Part shown: piece by piece, positions 17,140 to 27,369 of the stretch | Layout: every line of letters starts with the position of its first letter | Position numbering within the stretch: position 1 is the stretch's first letter | Source: Brucella pseudogrignonensis | GTDB taxonomy: Bacteria; Pseudomonadota; Alphaproteobacteria; Rhizobiales; Rhizobiaceae | Assembly: GCF_032190615.1 (NCBI RefSeq) | Contig: NZ_JAVLAT010000001.1 | Coordinates: 248,001-312,000 of the forward strand | DNA length: 64,000 nucleotides | Reading direction: 5' to 3' | The notes under the pieces: model-generated | Seen by the model: only the letters and a program-made list of their open reading frames with translations | Database searches by the model: none | What the model was told of the DNA's origin: nothing | Made by a program: the position numbers and the translations under genes

Positions 17140-19281
17140 ATGAGCGAGCGCCCCACAAAAAACGATTGGTCGAAACTGGCCGAAAAGGAACTGAAGCGCC
17201 CTGCCGATAGCCTTGTCTGGCACACACCCGAAGGCATTGACGTGAAGCCGCTTTACACGGCTGACGATTTGGCTCCAATCGATCATCTCGACACCCTGCC
17301 CGGTTTTGAACCGTTCCTGCGCGGTCCGCGTGCAACCATGTATGCCGGTCGCCCATGGACCATCCGGCAATATGCAGGATTTTCGACAGCCGAAGAATCG
17401 AACAACTTCTACCGCAAAGCACTTGCAGCCGGTCAGCAAGGCGTATCGGTTGCTTTTGATCTTGCGACGCATCGCGGCTATGACAGCGATCATCCGCGCG
17501 TTGAAGGCGATGTGGGTAAGGCAGGTGTGGCGATTGATTCTGTCGAGGATATGAAAATCCTCTTTGATGGCATCCCGCTTGACAAGATCTCTGTCTCCAT
17601 GACGATGAATGGCGCCGTAATCCCGATCCTCGCCAATTTTATCGTGGCTGGTGAAGAACAGGGCGTTTCGCGCGACCTGCTTTCCGGCACTATTCAGAAT
17701 GATATTCTCAAAGAGTTTATGGTCCGCAACACCTATATCTATCCGCCGGAACCCTCCATGCGGATTATTGCGGACATCATCGCCTATACCGCAACGGAAA
17801 TGCCGAAATTCAATTCGATTTCTATCTCCGGCTATCACATGCAGGAAGCTGGTGCGACGCTGGTGCAGGAACTGGCTTTCACGCTGGCCGATGGTCGCGA
17901 ATATGTGCGCGCGGCGCTCAAAAAGGGCCTCAATGTCGATGAATTTGCTGGGCGTCTGTCGTTCTTCTTCGCCATTGGCATGAACTTCTTCATGGAAATC
18001 GCCAAGCTGCGCGCAGCCCGCATGCTCTGGTCACGCATCATGAAGGAATTCGACCCAAAGAAGCCGGGCTCGCTGATGCTGCGCACCCATTGCCAAACAT
18101 CCGGCGTGTCTTTGCAGGAACAAGACCCTTACAATAACATCGTACGAACGGCCTTTGAGGCTATGTCGGCGGCGCTTGGCGGCACGCAATCGCTGCACAC
18201 CAATTCTTTTGACGAAGCTATTGCTTTGCCGACAGAATTTTCTGCCCGTATTGCCCGCAACACGCAGCTTATTCTGCAAAACGAAACCGGCGTTACCAAA
18301 GTTGTCGATCCGCTGGCGGGCTCCTACTACATTGAAAGCCTGACCAACGAACTCGCGGGAAAAGCTTGGGCGCTGATTGAAGAAGTCGAAGGCTTAGGCG
18401 GCATGACCAAGGCCGTTGAAAGCGGCCTGCCAAAACGATTGATCGAAGAAGCCGCCACACGCCGACAGGCTGCCGTCGACAAGGGCGAAGAGGTGATTGT
18501 CGGCGTCAACAAGTTCCGTCTGGAGCAGGAAGACAATATCGACATTCTCGAAATCGATAATACTGCCGTGCGTAATTCGCAGATCGCACGCCTCAACCGC
18601 ATCAAAGAAACCCGCAACAAGGCCAAAGTCGAAGCAGCTCTCTCAGAACTGGAAAAGGTCGCAAAGACTGGTGAAGGCAATATCTTGGCGGCAGCGGTGG
18701 AGGCCTCGCGTGCACGCGCAACCGTCGGCGAAATTTCAGACGCCATGCGCAGCGCTTTCGGCGATCATGCGGCAGTGCCAAAAGTCGTAAAAGACGTCTA
18801 CGGCACAGCCTATGAGAATGAGCCGGAATATTCAACGCTTGTGGAGCGCCTCGAAGAGTTCTCCAAGAACACAGGCGACAAGCCGCGTCTGATGGTGGCA
18901 AAGCTTGGTCAGGATGGACACGACCGTGGCGCAAAAATCATCGCATCTGCCTTTGGCGACATTGGTTTTGAGGTACTGGCCGGGCCTTTGTTCCAGACGC
19001 CCGATGAAGCAGCCGATATGGCAATTAAGGCAAAGGTGCATGTGCTCGGGGTGTCGTCACTCGCAGCCGGGCATAAAACTCTTCTGCCGCAGCTTGTCGA
19101 AACTCTACGCAAAAAAGGTGCTGAAAATATCATCGTCGTTTGTGGAGGCGTTGTTCCGCGTCAAGACTACCAATATCTGTTCGATCATGGTGTGTCGGCA
19201 GTCTTCGGCCCCGGAACAAATGTGCTTGATTGCGCACGAGCAGTGCTTGATCTGATGGAAGGAAAACGTCGTAATCTCTGA
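17140..19281 (+). CDS. Methylmalonyl-CoA mutase, B12-dependent (single-chain)
   Basis: Isomerises (R)-methylmalonyl-CoA to succinyl-CoA. The 713-aa chain holds the substrate-binding TIM barrel (about 1-560; [45 protein letters not shown]). The C-terminal cobalamin domain has the DxHxxG motif [10 protein letters not shown], with the cobalt-ligating histidine at about residue 594. ATG 17140 with AGGA six bases upstream is preferred over GTG 17128, which overlaps the pccA stop. No methylmalonyl-CoA epimerase or MeaB chaperone gene is in the window. Confidence 0.95.
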   Translation: MSERPTKNDWSKLAEKELKRPADSLVWHTPEGIDVKPLYTADDLAPIDHLDTLPGFEPFLRGPRATMYAGRPWTIRQYAGFSTAEESNNFYRKALAAGQQGVSVAFDLATHRGYDSDHPRVEGDVGKAGVAIDSVEDMKILFDGIPLDKISVSMTMNGAVIPILANFIVAGEEQGVSRDLLSGTIQNDILKEFMVRNTYIYPPEPSMRIIADIIAYTATEMPKFNSISISGYHMQEAGATLVQELAFTLADGREYVRAALKKGLNVDEFAGRLSFFFAIGMNFFMEIAKLRAARMLWSRIMKEFDPKKPGSLMLRTHCQTSGVSLQEQDPYNNIVRTAFEAMSAALGGTQSLHTNSFDEAIALPTEFSARIARNTQLILQNETGVTKVVDPLAGSYYIESLTNELAGKAWALIEEVEGLGGMTKAVESGLPKRLIEEAATRRQAAVDKGEEVIVGVNKFRLEQEDNIDILEIDNTAVRNSQIARLNRIKETRNKAKVEAALSELEKVAKTGEGNILAAAVEASRARATVGEISDAMRSAFGDHAAVPKVVKDVYGTAYENEPEYSTLVERLEEFSKNTGDKPRLMVAKLGQDGHDRGAKIIASAFGDIGFEVLAGPLFQTPDEAADMAIKAKVHVLGVSSLAAGHKTLLPQLVETLRKKGAENIIVVCGGVVPRQDYQYLFDHGVSAVFGPGTNVLDCARAVLDLMEGKRRNL

Positions 19282-19332
19282 ATAAGATCAGACGGATACG
19301 GTGCAAACAAGACTCATTTTATCAACGACTTG

Positions 19333-19361
19333 AGAAGCCGGACGAACTGTCCGGCTTTATT
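19333..19361 (+). terminator. Terminator of the pccB-pccA-mutase operon
   Basis: AAGCCGGAC (19335-19343), loop GAACT, GTCCGGCTT (19349-19357): a 9-bp stem followed by TATTG with a short T-run. It lies 53 bases after the mutase stop. Confidence 0.72.
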
Positions 19362-19374
19362 GCTTCGAGACCAA

Positions 19375-20418
<1,044 letters not shown>

Positions 20419-20430
20419 TCAGCTTGTACC

Positions 20431-20463
20431 ATCACCCGGAAATGAATTTCATTTTCGGGTGAT
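20431..20463 (+). terminator. Hairpin after the basic protein gene
   Basis: ATCACCCG (20431-20438) pairs with CGGGTGAT (20456-20463) around an AT-rich, partly self-complementary loop. It lies 13 bases after the stop codon. The following T-run is poor (TCCTATT). Confidence 0.55.
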
Positions 20464-20518
20464 TCCTATTCAAAAACAATACGTTAAATTATTTTATTAA
20501 ACAATTGAGTTATAATTT

Positions 20519-21358
20519 TTATTCCGAGAAATGTAATCCAAAACCCTGCATTAGACGACGAATGGCATAATCCGGCTTATTCGATGTGAAGACAGCACGA
20601 TCATCATGATGATGAAGTCTCTCATCAAGCTCGCGTGGCTGCAAAAGCGAAACCGTACGTCGTGCTATCGCCTCGGCAGGATCGAGCCAATCGACCGGCC
20701 AAGGTGCAAGTCGGCGAAACACATTGGCAAGGAACGGGTAATGCGTGCAGGCCAGCACGACAATGTCCGTGCGCTCACCGTCCTTTTTCACAAAGCACGG
20801 CATGATCTGCTCAACGACCAGCGCCTCATCGATTTTCTCGCCGCGAATATGTGCTTCCGCTACACCTGCAAGCTGGTCAGCTCCAACGAGCCGCACATGG
20901 CATTGCGTCGCGAAAGACTGGATAAGATCACGCGTATAGGCACGCTTGACCGTACCGGGCGTTGCAAGCACGGAGACAAGTCCCGACGAAGTGCGTTCGG
21001 CAGCAGGCTTGATCGCCGGAACAGTTCCGACAAAAGGCACCAAAGGATAAGCGCGACGCAGATCATCAAGTACCAGTGTCGAGGCTGTGTTGCAGGCGAT
21101 TACCGCGATTTCAGGATCATGCTCTGCGATAAACTTGCCAAAAAGTTCGACAATGCGCGCGCGCAGCGCTTCTTCTTCCCAGTCCCCATAGGGAAAGCCG
21201 GCATCATCGGCGATATATACAAACCGCCGATCTGGCATCATAACCCGCAACTCGCGCAAAACCGTCAGACCGCCGATACCGCTGTCGAAAACCAGAACTG
21301 GTCTTTCAATCGCGATAGAAGAGTTACCGAAACGCTCTGCTGCGGATGCTGGTTTCAT
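20519..21358 (-). CDS. murI: Glutamate racemase
   Basis: Makes D-glutamate for peptidoglycan precursors, in the cytoplasm. 279 aa. The fingerprints are [13 protein letters not shown] (25-37), the catalytic cysteines Cys89 (IACNTAST) and Cys204 ([10 protein letters not shown]), and PYGDW near 56-60. The start overlaps the stop of the upstream RNA methyltransferase gene by four bases (ATGA), so translation is coupled. Confidence 0.94.
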   Translation of the reverse strand: MKPASAAERFGNSSIAIERPVLVFDSGIGGLTVLRELRVMMPDRRFVYIADDAGFPYGDWEEEALRARIVELFGKFIAEHDPEIAVIACNTASTLVLDDLRRAYPLVPFVGTVPAIKPAAERTSSGLVSVLATPGTVKRAYTRDLIQSFATQCHVRLVGADQLAGVAEAHIRGEKIDEALVVEQIMPCFVKKDGERTDIVVLACTHYPFLANVFRRLAPWPVDWLDPAEAIARRTVSLLQPRELDERLHHHDDRAVFTSNKPDYAIRRLMQGFGLHFSE

Positions 21359-22185
21359 TCAGCCTTGTCCTCTGTTGCCGGTTTGCGCGCACGGCTTTCT
21401 GGTGCAGCCGAACCACGCGGCTTCTTGGGTGTAAACACATCAAGCGATGTGATCACGCCGCGCAGAAGCTTGAGTTCTGCCGATGCAAAACCCGCGCGCG
21501 TCAACACCGACCGCAGATTATTGACCATGATTTCTTTTTTGGCCTCAGGGCGGAAATAACCCCGAATATCAAGCGCCTCTTCCAGATGGTTGAAAAGACT
21601 CTGCAATTCCTGCTTGGGCGCTGCTTCCATTTCTGGACCACGGAATACCGTATCCGTCTCGCTCTCAAGGCCTGACTTCATCCACTCGTAGGACATGAGC
21701 AGAACAGCCTGCGCGATATTGAGCGATGCAAAGGCTGGATTAACCGGGAACGTCACCAGTTCATCCGCAAGACCAACTTCCTCATTGCTAAGGCCAAAAC
21801 GCTCGCGACCGAACATAATGCCAGTCTTCTCACCGGCCCTGAAACGACGACGCAATTCGCCATTAGCTTCCACCGGGCTACGCACCTGTTTGAAGCCATC
21901 ACGCTCACGCGCTGTGGTGGCATAAACGAAATTGAGATCGGCAAGTGCTGATGGGAGATCATCATAAACAACCGCATTATCGATGATATGATCCGCCTTG
22001 CTTGCAGCAGCGCGGGCTTTCTCGCTTGGAAACTCTTCACGCGGCTGCACAAGACGCAATTCGGCAAGACCAAAATTTGCCATGGCGCGCGCCACCATGC
22101 CGATGTTCTCCGGCAATTGCGGATTAACCAGAATGATCGCCGGACCTTCGGTGATCAAAGGGCGCTGTTTGTCTGTACCTGCCAT
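21355..22185 (-). CDS. trmJ: RNA 2'-O-methyltransferase, TrmJ/TrmH family (SPOUT)
   Basis: Probably methylates position 32 of tRNAs. 276 aa from ATG 22185 (MAGTDKQRP), with GGA upstream. An upstream in-frame start at 22230 is possible. SPOUT knot motifs are visible: [23 protein letters not shown] near the start, [15 protein letters not shown] in the middle and [14 protein letters not shown] near the cofactor loop. The C-terminal third is helical, ending in a basic, Ala/Pro-rich tail. Family TrmJ versus other TrmH group 1 enzymes is inferred. Confidence 0.83.
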   Translation of the reverse strand: MAGTDKQRPLITEGPAIILVNPQLPENIGMVARAMANFGLAELRLVQPREEFPSEKARAAASKADHIIDNAVVYDDLPSALADLNFVYATTARERDGFKQVRSPVEANGELRRRFRAGEKTGIMFGRERFGLSNEEVGLADELVTFPVNPAFASLNIAQAVLLMSYEWMKSGLESETDTVFRGPEMEAAPKQELQSLFNHLEEALDIRGYFRPEAKKEIMVNNLRSVLTRAGFASAELKLLRGVITSLDVFTPKKPRGSAAPESRARKPATEDKAE

Positions 22186-22366
22186 GATAATTTCCGTCAC
22201 TACTATATCAACACGGCGCTTCCCTGACATGTTTGACAGAGAATCGCAAAGATTCCCCTTACAAACAGGATCGAAAAATCACGTGTAGTAGCGGAATAAC
22301 ACCAGTCTTCGGCCCTTCCATGGCAGACTGCGCCAACCGACATCGAGTTTAACAGGGAGGACAATC

Positions 22367-22951
22367 ATGTCCGGCAAAAAGATTCTCATGATCTGCGGTG
22401 ATTTCTGCGAAGATTACGAAACCATGGTGCCGTTCCAGACGCTTCTCGCCGTTGGGCACAAGGTCCATGCGGTTTGCCCCGGTAAAAAGGCGGGCGACAC
22501 CATTGCAACCGCTATTCACGACTTCGAAGGGCACCAGACCTATACTGAAAAGCCCGGCCATAATTTCACGCTCAATGCGACATTTGCCGATGTGAGGGCC
22601 GAGAGCTACGACGCGCTGGTTATTCCCGGCGGACGTGGACCAGAATATCTGCGCCTTGATGACAAAGTTATTGCAATCGTTGAGCATTTCTTTGAAGCCA
22701 ACAAGCCAGTTGCAGCTGTCTGCCATGGCGCACAACTACTCGCCGCCGCGCGTGTTCTCGAAGGCCGTACCTGCTCCGCTTATCCGGCCTGCCGCCCTGA
22801 AGTTGAGCTCGCAGGCGGAACCTACGCCGATATCCCAGTCGATCAGGCAGTGACTGACGGAAACCTTGTGACGGCTCCCGCATGGCCTGCCCATCCGGCA
22901 TGGCTTTCGCAGTTCCTCGCAGTTCTCGGCACAAAAATCACGCATAGCTGA
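22367..22951 (+). CDS. DJ-1/PfpI family protein (class I glutamine amidotransferase-like)
   Basis: 194 aa, cytoplasmic. The nucleophile elbow [10 protein letters not shown] puts Cys119-His120 at the expected place, and GDFCEDYET near 11-19 supplies the family Glu. The strand motif [15 protein letters not shown] matches PfpI-like proteins, which act as deglycases, chaperones or proteases depending on the member. The activity here cannot be set from sequence. GGGAGGAC lies just before the ATG. Confidence 0.88.
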   Translation: MSGKKILMICGDFCEDYETMVPFQTLLAVGHKVHAVCPGKKAGDTIATAIHDFEGHQTYTEKPGHNFTLNATFADVRAESYDALVIPGGRGPEYLRLDDKVIAIVEHFFEANKPVAAVCHGAQLLAAARVLEGRTCSAYPACRPEVELAGGTYADIPVDQAVTDGNLVTAPAWPAHPAWLSQFLAVLGTKITHS

Positions 22952-23011
22952 GAGAGGGTCTAAACCACAGCTTTCATCATGCATGGCATTTCATTAAAAA
23001 TGCCAAATCAG

Positions 23012-23047
23012 AGCCTTTCCGGTAAATATGCTGGAAAGGCTTTCTTG
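23012..23047 (+). terminator. Terminator-like hairpin after the DJ-1/PfpI gene
   Basis: AGCCTTTCC (23012-23020) pairs with GGAAAGGCT (23033-23041) and is followed by TTCTT. It lies 60 bases after the stop and 26 bases before the next start. Confidence 0.6.
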
Positions 23048-23066
23048 AAATGAGATGGAAGACCAC

Positions 23067-23540
23067 ATGAAACCCGCCAAAACTGTCGCTCTCTCGTTTG
23101 CTGTAAGCATCAGCGCAATTCTCTTCGGCCCAGCAAATCTCGCCAATGCGCAGGAAGCCGCTAGCGCAGAAGTGGCGGTCATTTCTGAACAATATCCGGC
23201 TCCGTCGCCGGACACCTTCGGTCAGACGCAGTTCGTGCTGTCCGGCAATCCTATTGTTCCGCCGCGCGACTACAGCAAAGGGACCATGCTTCCGTCCAAA
23301 GACGATTACCAGGCCAAAGAAAGCGGACGTATCTATGATGTTGTCTTTGCCGGCATTGAAGCAGGCAAGATGCAATTTGAAGTCAGAGGTTATTCAATTG
23401 ATAGCTTGGATTTTCCGGCGAGTGGCCAGACCATAGAATTTCCCGCTGATCAACGGCAGGTAACAATCAGCGACCTCACATTCAACATTGATGAAGCAAC
23501 AGCCGGAAGCATCACTTATACGGTTCAACCACTCAAGTAA
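23067..23540 (+). CDS. Hypothetical exported protein (157 aa)
   Basis: MKPAKTVALSFAVSISAILF begins a Sec signal peptide with a likely cut after ANA (about residue 28), so the mature part is periplasmic. It has about 129 residues, is rich in beta-type sequence and has no cysteine. No family is recognised. ATG 23067 is used rather than 23055 because it places the basic n-region directly before the hydrophobic core. It is flanked by the hairpin upstream and a ribbon-helix-helix gene 57 bp downstream. Confidence 0.7.
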   Translation: MKPAKTVALSFAVSISAILFGPANLANAQEAASAEVAVISEQYPAPSPDTFGQTQFVLSGNPIVPPRDYSKGTMLPSKDDYQAKESGRIYDVVFAGIEAGKMQFEVRGYSIDSLDFPASGQTIEFPADQRQVTISDLTFNIDEATAGSITYTVQPLK

Positions 23541-23597
23541 GTTGCAGCCAACAGCAATCTGCGCGACACTGCCCCTCGGGAAAAACGGGAGAAAGTC

Positions 23598-23990
23598 ATG
23601 TGCAGATTGTTCATAGGGGCGGAGCAGCAACTCTGGCAAAGCGTAACGCGTTCACTGCGTATTGATGGCGTCGTAACAAGTGTACGGCTGGAGAACTTCT
23701 TCTGGTCAGCGCTGGAAGATATTGCCGCACGTGATGACATGAGCGTCAGCCGTCTGCTCGGCAAACTCTATGAAGAATCACGCGCAGACGGTCACGACCT
23801 CGATAATTTTGCATCATTTCTGCGCGTATGCTGCGGGCGCTATCTTGCGCTTCAGGTCAATGGATTGATCCCGTCCGACAGAAAAACTGCAATCTCCACA
23901 CTTGATGCAGAAGAAATCTTGCGGCGCGAAAAAGAAACTTATCGTGATCCGCACTCCGCGTGGCAAAAATCTGCGCATCACGCGGCCTGA
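23598..23990 (+). CDS. Ribbon-helix-helix domain protein
   Basis: 130 aa. The central TSVRLENFFWSALEDIAAR followed by SVSRLLGKLYEE (about 27-60) is a ribbon-helix-helix pattern of the type found in alphaproteobacterial RHH_4 proteins, so DNA binding as a dimer is likely. The C-terminal half is helical and includes RVCCGRYLALQV. No toxin gene adjoins it, so it need not be an antitoxin. The target is unknown. Confidence 0.78.
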   Translation: MCRLFIGAEQQLWQSVTRSLRIDGVVTSVRLENFFWSALEDIAARDDMSVSRLLGKLYEESRADGHDLDNFASFLRVCCGRYLALQVNGLIPSDRKTAISTLDAEEILRREKETYRDPHSAWQKSAHHAA

Positions 23991-24028
23991 AAAATCGCCT
24001 ATAGGCCAAAGAATAAGCCTCTGACACT

Positions 24029-24056
24029 TTGCCTTAGCGCTTACCGATGCTATACG
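24029..24056 (+). promoter_or_regulatory. Probable sigma-70 promoter of icd
   Basis: TTGCCT (24029-24034), 16-base spacer, TATACG (24051-24056), 31 bases before the icd ATG. The hexamers resemble rhizobial housekeeping promoters. Confidence 0.5.
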
Positions 24057-24087
24057 GGCGCGACGCATTCAATGAGAGGCATTATCA

Positions 24088-25302
24088 ATGGCAAAAATCA
24101 AGGTTGCAAACCCGGTCGTTGAACTTGACGGCGATGAGATGACCCGCATCATCTGGCAGTTCATCAAGGACAAGCTGATCCATCCTTACCTCGACATCGA
24201 TCTAAAATATTACGATCTTTCGGTCGAGCACCGCGATGCGACCAACGATCAGGTCACCATTGACGCAGCAAACGCCATCAAAGAACACGGCGTTGGCGTA
24301 AAGTGCGCAACCATAACGCCAGACGAAGCTCGCGTTGAAGAATTCAAGCTTAAGAAGATGTGGAAGTCGCCAAACGGCACCATCCGTAACATCCTCGGCG
24401 GCGTTATTTTCCGCGAACCAATCATTTGCAAAAACGTCCCTCGCCTGGTTCCAGGCTGGACACAGCCAATCATCGTTGGCCGTCATGCTTTCGGTGACCA
24501 GTACCGCGCGACCGATTTCAAATTCCCGGGCAAAGGCACGCTGTCGATCAAGTTCGTCGGTGAAGATGGCGAAACCATCGAGCACGAAGTCTATCAGGCT
24601 CCGGCTGCTGGCGTGGCAATGGCCATGTACAACCTCGACGAATCGATCCGTGAATTTGCGCGCGCTTCGCTGAACTACGGCTTGCAGCGCAACTATCCGG
24701 TTTATCTCTCGACCAAGAACACCATTCTCAAGGCTTATGACGGTCGCTTCAAGGATATCTTCGAAGAAGTCTATCAGGCTGAATTCGCTGATAAGTTCAA
24801 AGAAGTAAAGATCTGGTACGAACATCGCCTGATCGACGACATGGTTGCATCGGCTCTCAAGTGGTCGGGCGGTTATGTCTGGGCTTGTAAGAACTACGAC
24901 GGCGACGTGCAGTCCGACATCGTAGCACAGGGCTTCGGCTCACTCGGCCTGATGACCTCGGTTCTGATGACGCCAGATGGCAAGACCGTTGAAGCAGAAG
25001 CTGCACACGGCACAGTGACCCGTCACTATCGCCAGCATCAGAAGGGCGAGCAAACCTCGACCAACTCAATCGCTTCGATCTTCGCATGGACCCGCGGCCT
25101 CGCACATCGTGCAAAGCTAGACGATAATGCAGAACTGAAGCGCTTTGCTGACACGCTGGAAAAGGTCTGCGTGGACACTGTCGAAAGCGGCTACATGACC
25201 AAGGATCTGGCGCTGCTTATCGGTCCAGATCAGCCATGGCTCTCGACCACTGGCTTCCTCGACAAGATCGATGAAAACCTTCAGAAGGCAATGGCTGCTT
25301 AA
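24088..25302 (+). CDS. icd: Isocitrate dehydrogenase, NADP-dependent
   Basis: Oxidises isocitrate to 2-oxoglutarate in the TCA cycle. 404 aa of the eukaryote-like homodimeric type found in Hyphomicrobiales. Features are [19 protein letters not shown] near the start, the substrate loop [34 protein letters not shown] and, near 306-316, [16 protein letters not shown], which contacts NADP. A clear promoter and terminator bound a single-gene unit. Confidence 0.96.
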   Translation: MAKIKVANPVVELDGDEMTRIIWQFIKDKLIHPYLDIDLKYYDLSVEHRDATNDQVTIDAANAIKEHGVGVKCATITPDEARVEEFKLKKMWKSPNGTIRNILGGVIFREPIICKNVPRLVPGWTQPIIVGRHAFGDQYRATDFKFPGKGTLSIKFVGEDGETIEHEVYQAPAAGVAMAMYNLDESIREFARASLNYGLQRNYPVYLSTKNTILKAYDGRFKDIFEEVYQAEFADKFKEVKIWYEHRLIDDMVASALKWSGGYVWACKNYDGDVQSDIVAQGFGSLGLMTSVLMTPDGKTVEAEAAHGTVTRHYRQHQKGEQTSTNSIASIFAWTRGLAHRAKLDDNAELKRFADTLEKVCVDTVESGYMTKDLALLIGPDQPWLSTTGFLDKIDENLQKAMAA

Positions 25303-25320
25303 GCCGACCTGAATGAACAA

Positions 25321-25353
25321 AAAAAGCGGCGGGAATTTCCCGCCGTTTTTTAT
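25321..25353 (+). terminator. Rho-independent terminator of icd
   Basis: CGGCGGGA (25327-25334), loop ATT, TCCCGCCG (25338-25345), preceded by A-rich DNA and followed by TTTTTTATTT. Confidence 0.9.
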
Positions 25354-25430
25354 TTGTGCGTCACTATTTATCCCTCGCAAGCACAATTAGTCCTCGATAA
25401 TCTGTTGTTACAGAAACAGGGAGGATTGAT

Positions 25431-25874
25431 ATGTCGACAATTCGGGCATTAACGCCGCAAGACCGCGCTGCATGGGAACCTTTATGGAAAGCCTATCAGG
25501 TCTTTTACGAAGTCGATATTCCTGCTGAAACCACCAACATTACATGGCAACGCTTCCACGATACATCAGAACCCATGCATGCTTTGGGCGCTTTCGATGA
25601 CGACGGAAAACTCGTTGGTATCGTGCATGTGATTTTTCATCGCTCGTGCTGGCTGCGAAAATGGACGTGCTATCTGCAAGACCTCTATGTTGAAAACAGT
25701 CAGCGCGGAAAAGGTACAGGCGCTGCTCTGATTGAAGCTGTGGCTGATCTCGCTCGCGCCGAGGGTGCAGGCCGCCTCTATTGGCTCACACATGAAAGCA
25801 ACGCCACCGCACGTCGTCTATACGATAACATCGCGCAGGCATCCGGCTTCATCCAGTATCGAAAAGCGCTTTAA
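25431..25874 (+). CDS. GNAT family N-acetyltransferase
   Basis: 147 aa. Acetyl-CoA-binding motif A is present as LYVENSQRGKGTGAALIEAVADLA (about 85-108 in pieces), with the R-G-K-G-T-G pyrophosphate loop. Motif B follows as LYWLTHESNATARRLYD. GGGAGGA lies seven bases before the ATG. The substrate is unknown. Confidence 0.88.
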   Translation: MSTIRALTPQDRAAWEPLWKAYQVFYEVDIPAETTNITWQRFHDTSEPMHALGAFDDDGKLVGIVHVIFHRSCWLRKWTCYLQDLYVENSQRGKGTGAALIEAVADLARAEGAGRLYWLTHESNATARRLYDNIAQASGFIQYRKAL

Positions 25875-25892
25875 CGCCGAGAGACCTTCACA

Positions 25893-26567
25893 TCAAAGCT
25901 GAAAAGCCTTTGCAAAAGCCTGCGCACCACTGGGCGAGAAGGCGATAACTCGGCCCTCTTCCCGGCGCGCCCAGCCACTATCGATGAAGTTTTTCAGAAT
26001 TGCTGCACCAAGCGCACCGCCTAAGTGATTGCGTCTCTCGCTCCAGTCGAGACAATGGCGGCAGAGCGGTCGCTTGCCTTTCTGCAGCGCATCGACATCA
26101 ATGCCAAGGCACGAGAAGAATGTCTTTCCTTCATCAGTAAGGAGTGGCTCGTTAGCGTCGCCCATAAGACCAAGCCTGTAAGAGGCGTCCAGCATTTCCA
26201 CGCCGCGCTCGCCCGCCAGATGATCATAACAAATGCGCGCCTTACGCAGTGCATGATCTTTCGGACCTGTGCGAACACGCACGGCCCCGGTGCGCTGTGC
26301 AAGCCCCATCAGCCCTTCTAGCACCTGCGCCACATCAGTCCCTGATAGCCTGAAATACCGATGCCTGCCCTGCTTTTCAGCCACCAGCAAATTGGCAGCA
26401 TCAAGTTTTGAGAGATGTCCGCTCGCAGTCTGGATCGTCACACCAGCCGCGGCAGCGAGTTCGCTTACCGTCAAAGCGCGCCCATCCATCAGCGCCGTCA
26501 ACATATTTGCGCGCGCAGGATCGCCCAATAGGGCCGCAACAGAAGCTATGATTGGTCCGTCTTTCAT
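25893..26567 (-). CDS. ArsR-type helix-turn-helix transcriptional regulator
   Basis: 224 aa, twice the length of classical ArsR repressors. The winged helix covers about 8-75: LLGDPARANMLTALMDGRALTVSELA, then TIQTASGHLSKL as the recognition helix and YFRLSGTDVAQVLEGL. The C-terminal half (about 100-224) includes the ICYDHLAGERGVEML segment and RHCLDWSERRNHLGG. Similar long ArsR members act as sensors of small molecules rather than metals. Divergent from the NIPSNAP/monooxygenase pair, which it probably controls. Confidence 0.85.
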   Translation of the reverse strand: MKDGPIIASVAALLGDPARANMLTALMDGRALTVSELAAAAGVTIQTASGHLSKLDAANLLVAEKQGRHRYFRLSGTDVAQVLEGLMGLAQRTGAVRVRTGPKDHALRKARICYDHLAGERGVEMLDASYRLGLMGDANEPLLTDEGKTFFSCLGIDVDALQKGKRPLCRHCLDWSERRNHLGGALGAAILKNFIDSGWARREEGRVIAFSPSGAQAFAKAFQL

Positions 26568-26573
26568 ACTTCG

Positions 26574-26589
26574 ATGCTAACCGAAGCAT
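26574..26589. promoter_or_regulatory. Candidate ArsR-type operator
   Basis: ATGCT, 6 bases, AGCAT forms a perfect dyad seven bases upstream of the regulator start and 58 bases before the NIPSNAP gene. A second, overlapping dyad (CTTCG, 8 bases, CGAAG) covers 26570-26587. The position suits control of both divergent units. Confidence 0.45.
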
Positions 26590-26646
26590 GGACAACGTTC
26601 AATAAGCTAAAACCATCTCCAGAAACTTCAAAAATCAGGAGATAAA

Positions 26647-26976
26647 ATGATTACCTGCTTCATCCGCTATCAAATCGATCCGTTCAAAGCCGACGCCTTC
26701 GCTGAATATGCGCGCAATTGGGGCCAAGCAAGCCCACGTTGCGGCGCAAACCTCATTGGCTATTTCGGTCCGCATGAAGGCTCGACCACGACCGCTTATG
26801 GTGTCTACTCCGTCGAAAATCTCGCCGCCTACGAACAATTTCGCGCACGTCTGGCCGCTGACCCAATCGGCCGGGCTAACTATGAATTCGCAAAACGTGA
26901 GCAGTTTATCCGCTCCGAAGAACGCATCTTTCTGAAGCTTCAATCAGCTCCACATGCGGAGTTTATCAAACCATGA
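26647..26976 (+). CDS. NIPSNAP family protein
   Basis: 109 aa. A ferredoxin-like dimeric alpha/beta-barrel fold is suggested by FIRYQIDPFKADAFAEYARNW, then GYFGPHEGSTTTAYGVYS and LAAYEQFRARLAADP. This is the NIPSNAP pattern. Small members of this fold often act on aromatic or oxidised metabolites. GGAG lies seven bases before the ATG. The stop overlaps the next gene's start by four bases. Confidence 0.82.
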   Translation: MITCFIRYQIDPFKADAFAEYARNWGQASPRCGANLIGYFGPHEGSTTTAYGVYSVENLAAYEQFRARLAADPIGRANYEFAKREQFIRSEERIFLKLQSAPHAEFIKP

Positions 26977-27323
26977 TCGCTGTCATCTTTGAAGTCTGGC
27001 CGGCAGATGAAGAACGGCGCGACCAATATCTCGATATTGCTTCTAGCCTGCGCGCTGATCTGGCAAAAATTGATGGCTTCATATCCATAGAACGTTTTCA
27101 AAGTCTGGTTGAGCCAGAAAAGCTACTGTCTCTCTCCTTCTGGCGCGACGAAGAGGCCGTGAAACAGTGGCGCAATCTTCCAACTCATCGAATAGCGCAG
27201 ACGAAGGGACGTGGCGGAGTTTTTGAAAACTACCGCCTGCGTGTTGCCAATGTCGCTCGCGATTATGGGTTGGATCAACGCGAAGAAGCACCGGACGATA
27301 GCCGCAAGATGCATGCAGCATAA
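26973..27323 (+). CDS. Antibiotic biosynthesis monooxygenase (ABM) domain protein
   Basis: 116 aa with the dimeric alpha/beta barrel of the ABM/YgiN class: VIFEVWPADEERRDQYLDIA, IDGFISIERFQSL and LSLSFWRDEEAVKQWRN, followed by HRIAQTKGRGGVFENYRLRV. Such proteins oxidise quinone-like or phenolic compounds, or degrade haem in some branches. The substrate here is unknown. It is coupled by ATGA overlap to the NIPSNAP gene. Confidence 0.85.
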   Translation: MIAVIFEVWPADEERRDQYLDIASSLRADLAKIDGFISIERFQSLVEPEKLLSLSFWRDEEAVKQWRNLPTHRIAQTKGRGGVFENYRLRVANVARDYGLDQREEAPDDSRKMHAA

Positions 27324-27352
27324 AAAAGGCCGGGAAAATCCCGGCCTTTTCA
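27322..27352. terminator. Bidirectional terminator between the ABM gene and alaS
   Basis: AAGGCCGGGA (27326-27335), loop AAA, TCCCGGCCTT (27339-27348), with A-run on the left and T-run on the right. It serves the plus-strand operon and, read from the other side, alaS. Confidence 0.88.
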
Positions 27353-27369
27353 TTCTTATATGTAATTTA

